A stretch of DNA of 50,995 nucleotides, from contig NZ_JAIHAU010000012.1 of NCBI RefSeq assembly GCF_020054945.1, forward strand, positions 1 to 50,995, given 5' to 3'. The notes beneath the pieces were generated by a model. The model saw nothing but the letters and a program-made list of their open reading frames with translations, did no database searches and was not told where the DNA came from. The translations under genes and the position numbers were made by a program. Numbering within the stretch: position 1 is the stretch's first letter; each line of letters begins with the position of its first letter. Of the stretch, positions 33,290 through 41,442 are shown piece by piece. The stretch is from Mahella sp. (GTDB lineage Bacteria; Bacillota; Clostridia; Mahellales; Mahellaceae).

Positions 33290-34534
33290 ATGGAGAAAAA
33301 GAAAGAATTTTATGATGTAGTAATTATCGGAGGCGGCCCGGCCGGTATGACTTCTGCTATATACTGTGGCAGGGCAAGGCTGAAAACCCTGCTTATCGAG
33401 AAATCACTCGTAGGCGGTCTGGCCACATACACCAGCGAGATAGAAAACTATCCGGGATTTCCTGAATCTATAAGCGGGAATGATCTTATGAAACTCTTCG
33501 ATAAGCAGGTCAAAAAATTCGGTGTGGACATAAAATTGACTGATGTCAAAGGATTAAGATTTGAAGAGAGGTATAAGGTTGTATCTACCTTTCGGACAGA
33601 TTATTATGCCAAGGCGGTAATAATCGCTACAGGAGGCAAACCGCGTCTAACAGGTGCCAAGAACGAGGAAAAGTATCTGTATGACAAAGGTATTTCATTT
33701 TGCGCCACATGTGATGCGGCATACTATACAGACAAAGATGTTATGGTCATAGGCAGCGGTGATGCAGCTATAGAGGAGGGCATCTTCCTTACAAAGTTCG
33801 CCAGACAGGTAAGCGTATCGGTTATACATGAAGAAGGGGTAATGGATGCAAACAAGGTAGCCCAAGAGAAAGCATTGAAGAATGAAAAAATGAAATTTTA
33901 CTGGAATACGGTAGTAGATTCTTTCGAGGGAGAAGAACGCCTTGAAAGGGTTGTGCTCAAAGATCTAAAGACAGGAGAACTGATACCTGTAAAGGTTGAT
34001 GGATGCTTTCTTTTCATAGGCTATCTTCCCAATACGGAAATCTTCAAGGGAATAATCGATATGAACGATAAGGGTTATATAAAGACAAATGAGATTATGG
34101 AAACAAATGTTGAAGGGATTTATGCCGTAGGTGATGTAAGGGATAAATTTTTAAGGCAGGTCTCGACATCTGTAGGGGATGGTGCAACTGCGGCTGTTAT
34201 GGCGGAAAAATATATTGAAGAGACCGATTATTTTGAAAAAGAAGTCTTTGGTCAGCAGATACCGGTAATGGCATATGTATATAACGCAGTGGAAAGCTAT
34301 GACAGAGAGTGCCTCATAAATCTTGAGAATCTGGAAAAACAGTTTGAAGGCAGCGTAAAACTCTGCCGAATAGATATCTATAAGTCCGATATGCCGCTAA
34401 AGAGGCTTAAGTGCGAAAAGAGTCCATGTGTTGTGTTTATAGAGGATGGTAATATTGTAAAATATGAATACGACATTGACCGCGTGAAGGATGATTTGGA
34501 GATGCTGATATCGAATAAGGTGAGCATCAGTTAA
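33290..34534 (+). CDS. Thioredoxin-reductase-like flavoprotein with extra thioredoxin-like domain
   Basis: Residues 1-320 form a TrxB-type FAD/NAD(P)H enzyme, with FAD site GGGPAG (14-19), redox pair C138/C141 (CATC), pyridine site GSGDAA and C-terminal FAD motif GIYAVGDVRD. Residues about 328-414 (IPVMAYVYNAVESYDREC..., SPCVVFIEDGNIV) look like a thioredoxin fold. The position of the usual CxxC is ESYD, so this domain is probably not redox active by itself; other Cys (C near YDREC, KLCRI, RLKCEKSPC) remain. The total of 414 residues exceeds the usual 310. It probably reduces a TusA- or transporter-bound persulfide or selenium species (inference). Confidence 0.85.
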   Translation: MEKKKEFYDVVIIGGGPAGMTSAIYCGRARLKTLLIEKSLVGGLATYTSEIENYPGFPESISGNDLMKLFDKQVKKFGVDIKLTDVKGLRFEERYKVVSTFRTDYYAKAVIIATGGKPRLTGAKNEEKYLYDKGISFCATCDAAYYTDKDVMVIGSGDAAIEEGIFLTKFARQVSVSVIHEEGVMDANKVAQEKALKNEKMKFYWNTVVDSFEGEERLERVVLKDLKTGELIPVKVDGCFLFIGYLPNTEIFKGIIDMNDKGYIKTNEIMETNVEGIYAVGDVRDKFLRQVSTSVGDGATAAVMAEKYIEETDYFEKEVFGQQIPVMAYVYNAVESYDRECLINLENLEKQFEGSVKLCRIDIYKSDMPLKRLKCEKSPCVVFIEDGNIVKYEYDIDRVKDDLEMLISNKVSIS

Positions 34535-34543
34535 GGCTTGCAG

Positions 34544-34575
34544 GGACAGGAGAAACAGCCTGTCCTTTCTTTTTT
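34544..34575 (+). terminator. Intrinsic terminator after the flavoprotein gene
   Basis: GGACAGG (34544-34550) and CCTGTCC (34559-34565) with an 8-base loop are followed by TTTCTTTTTT. The next 200 bases hold no recognisable gene. Confidence 0.85.
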
Positions 34576-34775
34576 ATGAAGGACTTATTGCCCAGCAGTA
34601 CCAAAGGCGGCTTGCCTTCTTTCATTAAATGTACTATTATAGCTATAGTATTTCGATAATCGATAGGCCGTTGCAACAAGCTATGATTTACCGCGTAAAA
34701 TCGGTTGTTGACATAGCTTGATTCAAATATGCGCGGGCGCCAGTTTGGAAATTTAAAGTTTGAGGAAGGATAATT

Positions 34776-35405
34776 ATGGCAAAGATATCCGCTTTTGAAA
34801 AACATTTTGACAGGTATGAGGAGTGGTTTCAAGAGAATAAATATGCCTATCTATCGGAACTGGATGCCGTGAAACTACTGATGCCAAAGTTTGAAAGGGG
34901 ATTAGAGGTAGGTATCGGCACAGGAAAATTTGCAAAACCCCTTGACATAAAATACGGGGTTGAGCCTTCGGAGCAGATGAGAAAGATAGCGTTAGGACAG
35001 GGCCTTAATGTGACGGAAGGTGTGGCGGAAAGCCTTCCTTTCACCGACGATGCCTTTGACCTTGTGCTAATGGTTACAACTGTCTGCTTCGTAGATGATG
35101 TGATCAAATCATTTAAAGAGTGTTTCAGAGTACTAAGAAGCGGAGGAATAATTTTGATAGGCTTCATTGATAGAGAGAGCACTTTAGGGAAAATATACCA
35201 GATTAATAAAGAGAAGAGCTTGTTTTACAAGGAGGCCACCTTTTATACGACGAGTGAGATAGTTGACATGCTTTATAGAGCCGGCTTTAAAAATTTCAAT
35301 TTTTCACAGACCATCTTTAAAAGACTTGGCGAGATAAAAGATAAAGAACCGGTAGAATACGGTTTTGGCAAAGGTTCTTTTATTGTGGTAGGCGCTGAAA
35401 AATAA
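34776..35405 (+). CDS. Class I SAM-dependent methyltransferase
   Basis: This 209-residue protein has a Methyltransf_11-type Rossmann fold. SAM-binding motif I is LEVGIGTGKFAKPL (about 42-55), with an acidic residue in VEPSEQMRKIA, ESLPFTDDAFDLVLM (motif IV) and FRVLRSGGIILIGFID. It starts with ATG 34776 behind GAGGAAGG. It follows the sulfur cluster after a terminator, so any link to sulfur or selenium methylation is only positional. The substrate cannot be read from the sequence. Confidence 0.88.
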   Translation: MAKISAFEKHFDRYEEWFQENKYAYLSELDAVKLLMPKFERGLEVGIGTGKFAKPLDIKYGVEPSEQMRKIALGQGLNVTEGVAESLPFTDDAFDLVLMVTTVCFVDDVIKSFKECFRVLRSGGIILIGFIDRESTLGKIYQINKEKSLFYKEATFYTTSEIVDMLYRAGFKNFNFSQTIFKRLGEIKDKEPVEYGFGKGSFIVVGAEK

Positions 35406-35423
35406 TATAACCAAAAATTTTTC

Positions 35424-35452
35424 TTGCCATAACCATGAAGTTGTGGTATAGT
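35424..35452 (+). promoter_or_regulatory. Promoter of the ilvB T-box leader
   Basis: TTGCCA (35424-35429) and TATAGT (35447-35452) are separated by 17 bases and lie just ahead of the structured leader. Confidence 0.65.
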
Positions 35453-35469
35453 TGTATCATCAAAATTGT

Positions 35470-35757
35470 ATACATAATTCGTTAAAGGCCATGAAAGGGA
35501 GAGTAGCTGTCATATGAGAGCTTACAGAGAGCCGGGCGGAAGTTGAGAACCGGCAGCGCAGTGATAGCGAAAGTAGCCCTGGAGTTGCTGGACTGAAATA
35601 TAAATATAGAGTAGGTTCAGACGGAAGCGCCCGTTATAAGCGCGAGGTATATTTATATGTACCTGCGGAGGTTGTTGCCGCGAGGCAGCAGCGAAATTGG
35701 GTGGTAACGCGAAATATAACCTTTCGTCCCTATAAGGACGGAGGGTTTTATTTATAT
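35470..35757 (+). promoter_or_regulatory. T-box leader controlling ilvB
   Basis: Stem I features are present (AGAGAGCCGGGCGGAAG then TTGAGAACCGGC; GAGTAGG after the specifier loop), and the T-box itself is AAATTGGGTGGTAACGCG (35694-35711). This element senses an uncharged tRNA through a specifier codon and its CCA end. The triplet just 5' of GAGTAGG is ATA (35606-35608), which would specify Ile. The frame of the specifier cannot be fixed without folding; Ile, Leu or Val is expected from the gene. Confidence 0.9.
35720..35757 (+). terminator. T-box terminator
   Basis: CCTTTCGTCC (35720-35729) pairs with GGACGGAGGG (35736-35745) through a CTATAA loop and is followed by TTTTATTTAT. The competing antiterminator would use the T-box upstream. 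Confidence 0.85.
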
Positions 35758-35770
35758 TAAAGTTTGGGAA

Positions 35771-35806
35771 AGGAGGAAGGTCATTCGAATGGAATGACCG
35801 GCTTTA
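35771..35806 (+). promoter_or_regulatory. ilvB ribosome site with intervening hairpin
   Basis: AGGAGG (35771-35776) lies 30 bases before ATG 35807, which is too far. GGTCATTC (35779-35786) and GAATGACC (35792-35799) form a hairpin between them that would shorten the effective spacing to about nine bases. An in-frame TGA at 35795-35797 excludes any earlier start. Confidence 0.6.
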
Positions 35807-37498
35807 ATGAAAATAACCGGAGCAGAAGTTATCATAAAGTGTTTGGAAGAACAGGGTGTCGATCTGATATTTGGCTACCCGGGAGGCGCTGTTTTGCCGT
35901 TGTATGATGCGCTTTACGGTTCCAATATAACGCATATATTGCCATGCCACGAACAGGCGGCCACGCATGCGGCTGACGGCTATGCCAGAGCCAGCGGCAA
36001 GGTAGGGGTGGTATTTGCCACTTCCGGGCCAGGCGCTACCAATACCGTTACCGGTATTGCCAATGCATATATGGATTCAGTGCCAATGGTAATATTTACA
36101 GGTCAGGTGGCATTGTCGCTACTGGGCAAGGATTCTTTCCAAGAGGTAGATATAACAGGCATCACCATGCCGATTACGAAACATAATTATATAGTGAAAG
36201 ATGCGCAGCGTTTACCGGACATAGTAAGGGAGGCTTTTAATATAGCCCGTTCGGGACGGCCCGGCCCGGTGCTTATAGATGTTCCTAAAGATATACAGAC
36301 CGCTCTTCTGGATTATGAACCCGTGGCGGTAGCTACGGGATACGAGAGTTGTAATATATACAGCAAGACATGTATGGATGAAGATGAGCTGAAAGCGAAC
36401 ATAAATCAGGCTGCACGCCTCCTGTCAGAGGCCAACAGTCCGGTTATATATGCTGGCGGCGGTGTTATAATATCGCGTGCTCATGAAGAATTAAAGGCGT
36501 TTGCTGAGAAACTGAAGATTCCGGTGGTTTCTTCCCTTATGGGTCTTGGCGGATTTCCTGCCAACCATCCGCTTTTCCTAGGCCTTGTTGGCATGCATGG
36601 CAGCCGTTATGCAAATTATACAGTATCCAACAGCGATGTGCTGATAGCTATAGGGGCGAGATTCAGCGATAGGGTTATAAGCAATGTGCAGCGTTTTGCG
36701 CCAAATGCTAAGATAATCCATATAGATATAGATCCGGCTGAGCTTGGGAAAAATATAAGAGTGGATGTGCCGATAAACGGGGATGTTAAGACAATATTGA
36801 AGGAATTATTGGATATGGTGCCCGAAAAAGCTTTCAATGGATGGAATAAACAGGTGCAGCAATGGAGAGAGCAGTATAAGCTAAAAACAGATTTTGGCCC
36901 GGGACGGATAAAACCCCAATATGTTGTTCAGAAGATATATGAATTAACGCAAGGTTTCGGCATAGTGACCACTGAGGTGGGCCAAAATCAGATATGGGCC
37001 GCTCAGTATTTCAACTATGCAGAGCCTCGAAGCTTTATCTCATCAGGTGGCTTGGGTACAATGGGGTACGGTTTGCCTGCCGCTATAGGAGCGCAGCTTG
37101 CCAGGCCAGATAGGCGTGTTATAAACGTGGCTGGCGATGGAAGCTTTAAGATGAATTCAAATGAATTATCGACGGCTGTTAAGTATAAGTTACCCGTTGT
37201 AGAAGTGATTTTAAATAACCATGCCTTGGGTATGGTCAGGCAGTGGCAGCGGCTGTTCTATCAAGGACGTTTTTCGCATACGACACTGGGCGTTGACACC
37301 GACTTCGTTAAACTTGCGCAGGCGCATGGAGCGGAGGCTCTAAGAATAACCATGAATGAAGAAGTGGAAGATGCGTTGAGGCATGCTTTGTCTATCACCG
37401 ACCGGCCCACGCTTATAGAATGCGATATAGACAACAATGAAAATGCCTATCCTATGGTGGCACCGGGTGCGGGTATAGATGAGATAATAGATGAATAA
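35807..37498 (+). CDS. ilvB: Acetolactate synthase catalytic (large) subunit
   Basis: This 563-residue thiamine-diphosphate enzyme condenses pyruvate (with pyruvate or 2-oxobutyrate) in branched-chain amino acid synthesis. The ThDP-activating glutamate is in LPCHEQAATHAADGYARASG, the FAD/quinone-like middle domain follows, and the ThDP/Mg motif GDGSFKMN...NN is at about 443-470. The T-box leader places it under branched-chain amino acid control, which argues for the anabolic IlvB rather than the catabolic AlsS. No small regulatory subunit gene (ilvN) follows; the next gene is sporulation-related. Confidence 0.94.
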   Translation: MKITGAEVIIKCLEEQGVDLIFGYPGGAVLPLYDALYGSNITHILPCHEQAATHAADGYARASGKVGVVFATSGPGATNTVTGIANAYMDSVPMVIFTGQVALSLLGKDSFQEVDITGITMPITKHNYIVKDAQRLPDIVREAFNIARSGRPGPVLIDVPKDIQTALLDYEPVAVATGYESCNIYSKTCMDEDELKANINQAARLLSEANSPVIYAGGGVIISRAHEELKAFAEKLKIPVVSSLMGLGGFPANHPLFLGLVGMHGSRYANYTVSNSDVLIAIGARFSDRVISNVQRFAPNAKIIHIDIDPAELGKNIRVDVPINGDVKTILKELLDMVPEKAFNGWNKQVQQWREQYKLKTDFGPGRIKPQYVVQKIYELTQGFGIVTTEVGQNQIWAAQYFNYAEPRSFISSGGLGTMGYGLPAAIGAQLARPDRRVINVAGDGSFKMNSNELSTAVKYKLPVVEVILNNHALGMVRQWQRLFYQGRFSHTTLGVDTDFVKLAQAHGAEALRITMNEEVEDALRHALSITDRPTLIECDIDNNENAYPMVAPGAGIDEIIDE

Positions 37499-37581
37499 AA
37501 AATTTTCTCCAATCTAACATATTCTAGGACAGGATGTTATATCTATATTAATAGGAAAATGTGGATTGGAGGAGAAATAAT

Positions 37582-39141
37582 ATGCCGCTGGAATTTTTGC
37601 GCAGTACTATAAAAACTGGCCAGTTAATAGCTGCAGCATCGACCGAATCGGTGGTGGAAGGGGATATAATAGTATCCGATATGAGACCGGATATAGCGAG
37701 GGTGCTATGGATAGACGGAACGGTAAACATAAGCAGCAGCGAAGTTATTCAGGATAAGGTGATGATCGAAGGGGCCATAGATTTCGATATAATATATGTG
37801 CCCGAAGGGGAAAACGGATTACCGCAAAATATGGAGGGGAGCATATCGTTTAACCAATATATGGATGTGCCCGGTGCCAAGCCAAAGGCGAGCTGCGATT
37901 TGAGCGTTAAGCTTCAGTATATCGATTATACTTTGCTAAATGGCCGTAAATTGGATGTGCAAGCCATAGTGGCCATTGACGCCAATATTATAGACGAAAT
38001 CCAATTAGATATTGCTTCAGACGTAAGCGGCCTTAGCGATATAGAAGTCCAAAAGCAGGGTATGTTCTTGACAAAAGTGGTAGGCAGCGGTTCGTCGCAG
38101 GCTTTGCTTCGCCAGGGCGTGGAGCTTCCGGATGATAAACCTTCTGTAAAGGAACTGATATATTATAATATAAAGCCCTTGATAAGTGACTTTACTGTAC
38201 TGGATAACAGGGTAAATGTCAACGGCATTTTGCATATATTCGCTCTGTATGTTACTGACGAACAGGATGATCTGATAGAAAATATAGAGGATGACATTGA
38301 ATTCGAGCATACAATAGATGTGCTTGGAGCGTATGTAGGCCTAGACTGTCTGCCCAAAGCGGAAGTAAGCGATATATCGGTGGATATAAAAGAGAATCCG
38401 CTGGGAGAAATGCGCATTATAAATCTGGAAACCATGTTGGACTTAAAAGTATCGCTCTTTGAAAAAGATGAGATGGAATTTATAAGTGACATGTATGCCG
38501 TAACCGCGGCTCTCAAAACCGAGACCAAAGAGATAAAGCCGATGGAATATCTGGGTTCCGTACGATCTGAAGTCTCGTTTAAGGGCATTGCGGGCATATC
38601 CGCCGGTCCCGAGGCGGATATGCTTTATGCCGTCAAAGGCGATGCATTGATATCTGAATGCAGCGTGGAGGACGGCAATATAAATTTAGAAGGGTTCGTT
38701 AAAATAGAAGGCCTGTATTCTGCGGCTTATTCCCAACAACTTGTGAATAGTTTTACTCAGGAGATACCGTTTAAAGCGTCTATGACCATGGACGGTGTAA
38801 AATCTGACAGCGTGATAAAGCTAGACACATTAGTGAAAGACATGGCTTACAGCCTTATATCAGCCGATTCGGTGGAAATAAACGGCCGGATTGTTCTGGA
38901 TGCAGCTGTATGGGGATCAACGCCGCTAAAGGTTATAGTGGATGCACAGGTTTCAGAAGAACCGCCGGAGAAGCCTGCCGGAATAATAATTTACTTTGTA
39001 CAGCCGGGCGATACGCTGTGGTCTGTGGCCAAACGCTACAGCACCACTATTGAGAGGCTGAAAACGCTTAATGAATTGGATGATGAAGCCGACGTGACTG
39101 CAGGCAGCAAGCTCATCATATATAATAATATAGCGGTCTAG
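37582..39141 (+). CDS. SPOCS (DUF3794) / LysM protein, SipL-like
   Basis: This 519-residue soluble protein has about three DUF3794 (SPOCS) units; repeated VxVxGxLxVxxLYV-type strands such as VNVNGILHIFALYVTDEQDD and NLEGFVKIEGLYSAAYSQ are visible. A C-terminal LysM domain (FVQPGDTLWSVAKRYSTT...LIIY, about 471-515) follows. This is the architecture of Clostridium SipL, which binds SpoIVA and helps build the spore coat on the forespore surface. GGAGGAG precedes ATG 37582; an upstream in-frame ATG at 37561 has no site. Its presence is the main evidence for sporulation in this organism. Confidence 0.85.
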   Translation: MPLEFLRSTIKTGQLIAAASTESVVEGDIIVSDMRPDIARVLWIDGTVNISSSEVIQDKVMIEGAIDFDIIYVPEGENGLPQNMEGSISFNQYMDVPGAKPKASCDLSVKLQYIDYTLLNGRKLDVQAIVAIDANIIDEIQLDIASDVSGLSDIEVQKQGMFLTKVVGSGSSQALLRQGVELPDDKPSVKELIYYNIKPLISDFTVLDNRVNVNGILHIFALYVTDEQDDLIENIEDDIEFEHTIDVLGAYVGLDCLPKAEVSDISVDIKENPLGEMRIINLETMLDLKVSLFEKDEMEFISDMYAVTAALKTETKEIKPMEYLGSVRSEVSFKGIAGISAGPEADMLYAVKGDALISECSVEDGNINLEGFVKIEGLYSAAYSQQLVNSFTQEIPFKASMTMDGVKSDSVIKLDTLVKDMAYSLISADSVEINGRIVLDAAVWGSTPLKVIVDAQVSEEPPEKPAGIIIYFVQPGDTLWSVAKRYSTTIERLKTLNELDDEADVTAGSKLIIYNNIAV

Positions 39142-39145
39142 GTTA

Positions 39146-39177
39146 CAGGCTCTGTATGCTCGGCCATACAGAGCCTG
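39146..39177 (+). terminator. Long hairpin after the SipL-like gene
   Basis: The perfect 13-base arms CAGGCTCTGTATG / CATACAGAGCCTG have a 6-base loop. There is no U-tract downstream, so termination is uncertain and mRNA protection is an alternative. Confidence 0.5.
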
Positions 39178-39282
39178 CGGTATGCATCTGGTGAATATAA
39201 GCAGCCGAAAATATGGACGAGCTGTTGGAATTAGTGTAATTATGCGGTATAATAATGGCAGAACGATTGCAAGGAGAAGAAT

Positions 39283-40446
39283 ATGCCGCCTAAACGTATA
39301 CTTTGCATAGTATTAGCCGTCAGCATGATTATAATAACAGCCGGCTGTTCGTGGCTGTCTCCGACGCCGCAGCGACCCGAAGCTCAATCCGAGCCGCAGC
39401 CGCAACCTGAACCGCAGCCCGTTCAACCAGAGCCGGAACCTTTGCCGCCGCCTCCGGATAAGGACATGAAACTTGTTGTGGCAGGGGATATAATGTTGTC
39501 AGCCAACAGGGCCGCCGGCATACAGATGGCAGAGCATGGCTATAAATACCCGTTTGAAGAGGTGAAGGATAAACTGGCAGCCGGCGATATAACATTTGCC
39601 AATATGGAAAGTCCTATATCTACGACGGGCAAAAAACTACCTGGGAAAGGCATAACATTTCGTGCCGATCCGATTGTACTGGATGGCTTAAAATATGCCG
39701 GTATAGATATAGTATCGCTGGCCAATAACCATATACTAGATTACGATGATCCGGCCTTGCTGGATACATTGCGCTTGTTGGATGAGGCGGACATATACGG
39801 GGTAGGGGCCGGCAAAAATATAACGGAAGCCAGAAGCCCTGTCATAATAGAAAAAAACGGGTTAAAAGTCGCATTTTTAGCCTATAGCGATATGGCGGAC
39901 ATATATTTTAGCAATGCATATAAAAAGGTCTTTGCCGCCGCCGATGATAGGCCCGGGGTCGCGCCTACCGATATGGACATGATACTGGAGGATGTAAAAG
40001 CGGCAAGGCCGCAGGCCGATATAGTAATCGTATCTCTGCATTGGGGTGTAGAGGATAGCAATGACACTACCCCTCAACAGAAGGAAATGGCCCACAGCAT
40101 TATAGATGCCGGGGCAGATGCTATATTTGGGCATCATCCGCATGTACTGCAGGGCGTGGAAATATACAACGGCAAGCCTATAGTTTATAGTTTGGGCAAT
40201 CTCATATTCGATCAATTGAAGGAGAATAATAAGCAATCTATGATATTGGAGATGGACTTTACCAATGATAAATGGACAGCAGCCAAGGCATATCCTGTCT
40301 ATATGCGGGAGAAAGGTCATCCTGTTATAGCCTCCGGCTCAAAAAAGGACGAGATATTGAATAAGATTGCTGAATTATCACAAAATATGGGAACTAAGAC
40401 TGAGATAACAGAGGATAGCATTATATTCACTATTGATAAACAATAG
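39283..40446 (+). CDS. CapA-family (poly-gamma-glutamate type) lipoprotein
   Basis: This 387-residue precursor has lipobox ITAGC (C22) and a Pro/Glu/Gln-rich spacer (about 28-60). The CapA metallophosphatase-like domain follows: KLVVAGDIMLS, FANMESPIS, VSLANNHILDYDD, IVSLHWGVED and IFGHHPHVLQGVEIYNGKP with YSLGNLIFDQ. The His/Asp/Asn set fits a di-metal site. It is anchored outside the membrane. CapA itself assists poly-gamma-glutamate export, but no capBC genes are here, so the role is open. AAGGAGA precedes ATG 39283. Confidence 0.9.
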   Translation: MPPKRILCIVLAVSMIIITAGCSWLSPTPQRPEAQSEPQPQPEPQPVQPEPEPLPPPPDKDMKLVVAGDIMLSANRAAGIQMAEHGYKYPFEEVKDKLAAGDITFANMESPISTTGKKLPGKGITFRADPIVLDGLKYAGIDIVSLANNHILDYDDPALLDTLRLLDEADIYGVGAGKNITEARSPVIIEKNGLKVAFLAYSDMADIYFSNAYKKVFAAADDRPGVAPTDMDMILEDVKAARPQADIVIVSLHWGVEDSNDTTPQQKEMAHSIIDAGADAIFGHHPHVLQGVEIYNGKPIVYSLGNLIFDQLKENNKQSMILEMDFTNDKWTAAKAYPVYMREKGHPVIASGSKKDEILNKIAELSQNMGTKTEITEDSIIFTIDKQ

Positions 40447-40460
40447 AAGAGGATGGCGAT

Positions 40461-40680
40461 TTGATAATACTAGATTCTATACAAAGCATACTGCCTATCA
40501 TTATAATGATAGCTGTCGGTTATGTACTAACGCGAAAAGGCTGGTTTAATACTGATACTTCGAATCTATTCTCTAAACTGGTTACTTCTGTGGCTTTGCC
40601 GCCTTATATGATATATAATATTATGAGCACATATACGAAGGATAAGCTTATACAAGCAGGGCCGGGCCTGATAGTTCCTT
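40461..40680 (+). pseudogene. Truncated AEC-family transporter (N-terminal part only)
   Basis: TTG 40461 opens a frame that matches the start of auxin-efflux-carrier/malate-permease proteins. It has ILPIIIMIAVGYVLTRKGWF, then LVTSVALPPYMIYNIMSTYT and KDKLIQAGPGLIVP, up to about residue 73 of an expected 300 or more. After that the frame runs on for about 57 residues that have no transporter character, because the DNA is an inverted fragment of another gene. It sits 14 bases after the CapA-like gene and was probably once co-transcribed with it. Confidence 0.75.
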
Positions 40681-40686
40681 GTTTTC

Positions 40687-40713
40687 GGCTGGATGTATTG
40701 TATACATCCAGCC
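40687..40713. repeat. Perfect inverted repeat at a rearrangement junction
   Basis: GGCTGGATGTAT (40687-40698), TGT, ATACATCCAGCC (40702-40713). The right arm belongs to a UroD reading frame on the minus strand (GLDVYN). The left arm is its inverted copy, at the junction with the AEC fragment. It could also act as a hairpin ending the convergent transcripts. Confidence 0.75.
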
Positions 40714-40852
40714 CTATTTCTATGAGATCGGGAAAAAGCTCATGTATGTCGCCGCAGGAGTGGATGGCTACATATTTGCCGGCATCATGGGCTTTTTTAA
40801 ACATGCGCGCCATGCGTGGCTTGATAAAGCGTTTCCATAGTTTCGGTCCATG
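40697..40852 (-). pseudogene. UroD-family gene fragment
   Basis: Minus-strand translation reads LWKRFIKPRMARMFKKAHDA, GKYVAIHSCGDIHELFPDLI, EIGLDVYN: the HSCG-containing middle segment of URO-D/methyltransferase-like proteins. Neither end of the gene is present. It begins directly after the pdxT stop codon and ends at the inverted repeat facing the AEC fragment. It resembles the same region of the intact gene at 21751 but is clearly a different paralogue. Confidence 0.75.
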
Positions 40853-40853
40853 A

Positions 40854-41438
40854 TTATACTGTAGATTTTGCTACTATGTCGGCAAAATACCGGTGAAAGC
40901 TGAGATCGTCGGTCAGTTCGGGATGAAACGACGTAGCAAGGAGATGGCCTTGCCGTACAGCTATGATCTTGCCGTCGAGCTCGGCCAATACCTCGACGCC
41001 GTCATCGGCCTTCTCAACATAAGGGGCTCTTATAAATACCAACGGTATCGGGTATTCGGCTACTGCGGGAATAAGCATGACAGTTTTGAAACTGTCCAAT
41101 TGACTGCCGTAAGCGTTGCGCCTAACATGTATATTCATGAGGCCCAGATGGACATTGTCATCGTTGATTATATGTTTGGCCAACAGGATCATGCCGGCGC
41201 ATGTACCCCATACAGGCATGCCGGCACGAGCCCGCTCTATAATTCTATCTTTAAGTTTATAATCGGTGATGAGCCGCCCTATAGTCGTGCTCTCGCCACC
41301 CGGCAGAATCAAGCCGTCTATAACATCCAGGTCGTCCGCTGTTTTAACCTGTACCGGTTTTACATCTTCGAGGCGTTTGAGCATTACAGTATGTTCTATG
41401 ACCGAACCCTGCAGGCCCAGTATACCTATACGCAGCAT
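40854..41438 (-). CDS. pdxT: Pyridoxal 5'-phosphate synthase glutaminase subunit PdxT
   Basis: This 194-residue class I glutamine amidotransferase supplies ammonia to PdxS for vitamin B6 synthesis. Visible features are the GLQGSVIEH start, the oxyanion region LPGGESTTI, catalytic C80 in WGTCAGMI, and H172/E174 in SFHPELT. It starts four bases after the pdxS stop, so the pair is translationally coupled. A rearranged UroD fragment follows its stop directly. Confidence 0.96.
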   Translation of the reverse strand: MLRIGILGLQGSVIEHTVMLKRLEDVKPVQVKTADDLDVIDGLILPGGESTTIGRLITDYKLKDRIIERARAGMPVWGTCAGMILLAKHIINDDNVHLGLMNIHVRRNAYGSQLDSFKTVMLIPAVAEYPIPLVFIRAPYVEKADDGVEVLAELDGKIIAVRQGHLLATSFHPELTDDLSFHRYFADIVAKSTV

Positions 41439-41442
41439 ATGG

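Noticed and set aside
34527-34832. Minus-strand frame of 101 codons between the flavoprotein and methyltransferase genes
   Set aside because: It runs through an intrinsic terminator and overlaps the starts of both neighbours; no domain resemblance and no ribosome site were seen.
35470-35757. Leader before ilvB as a peptide attenuator
   Set aside because: The T-box sequence, Stem I motifs and terminator define a tRNA-sensing T-box; there is no run of Leu/Val/Ile codons in a leader ORF.
40461-40853. The full 130-codon frame as one real membrane protein
   Set aside because: Only the first 70 or so residues resemble AEC transporters; the rest is the antisense of a UroD fragment, so the frame is a chance fusion.
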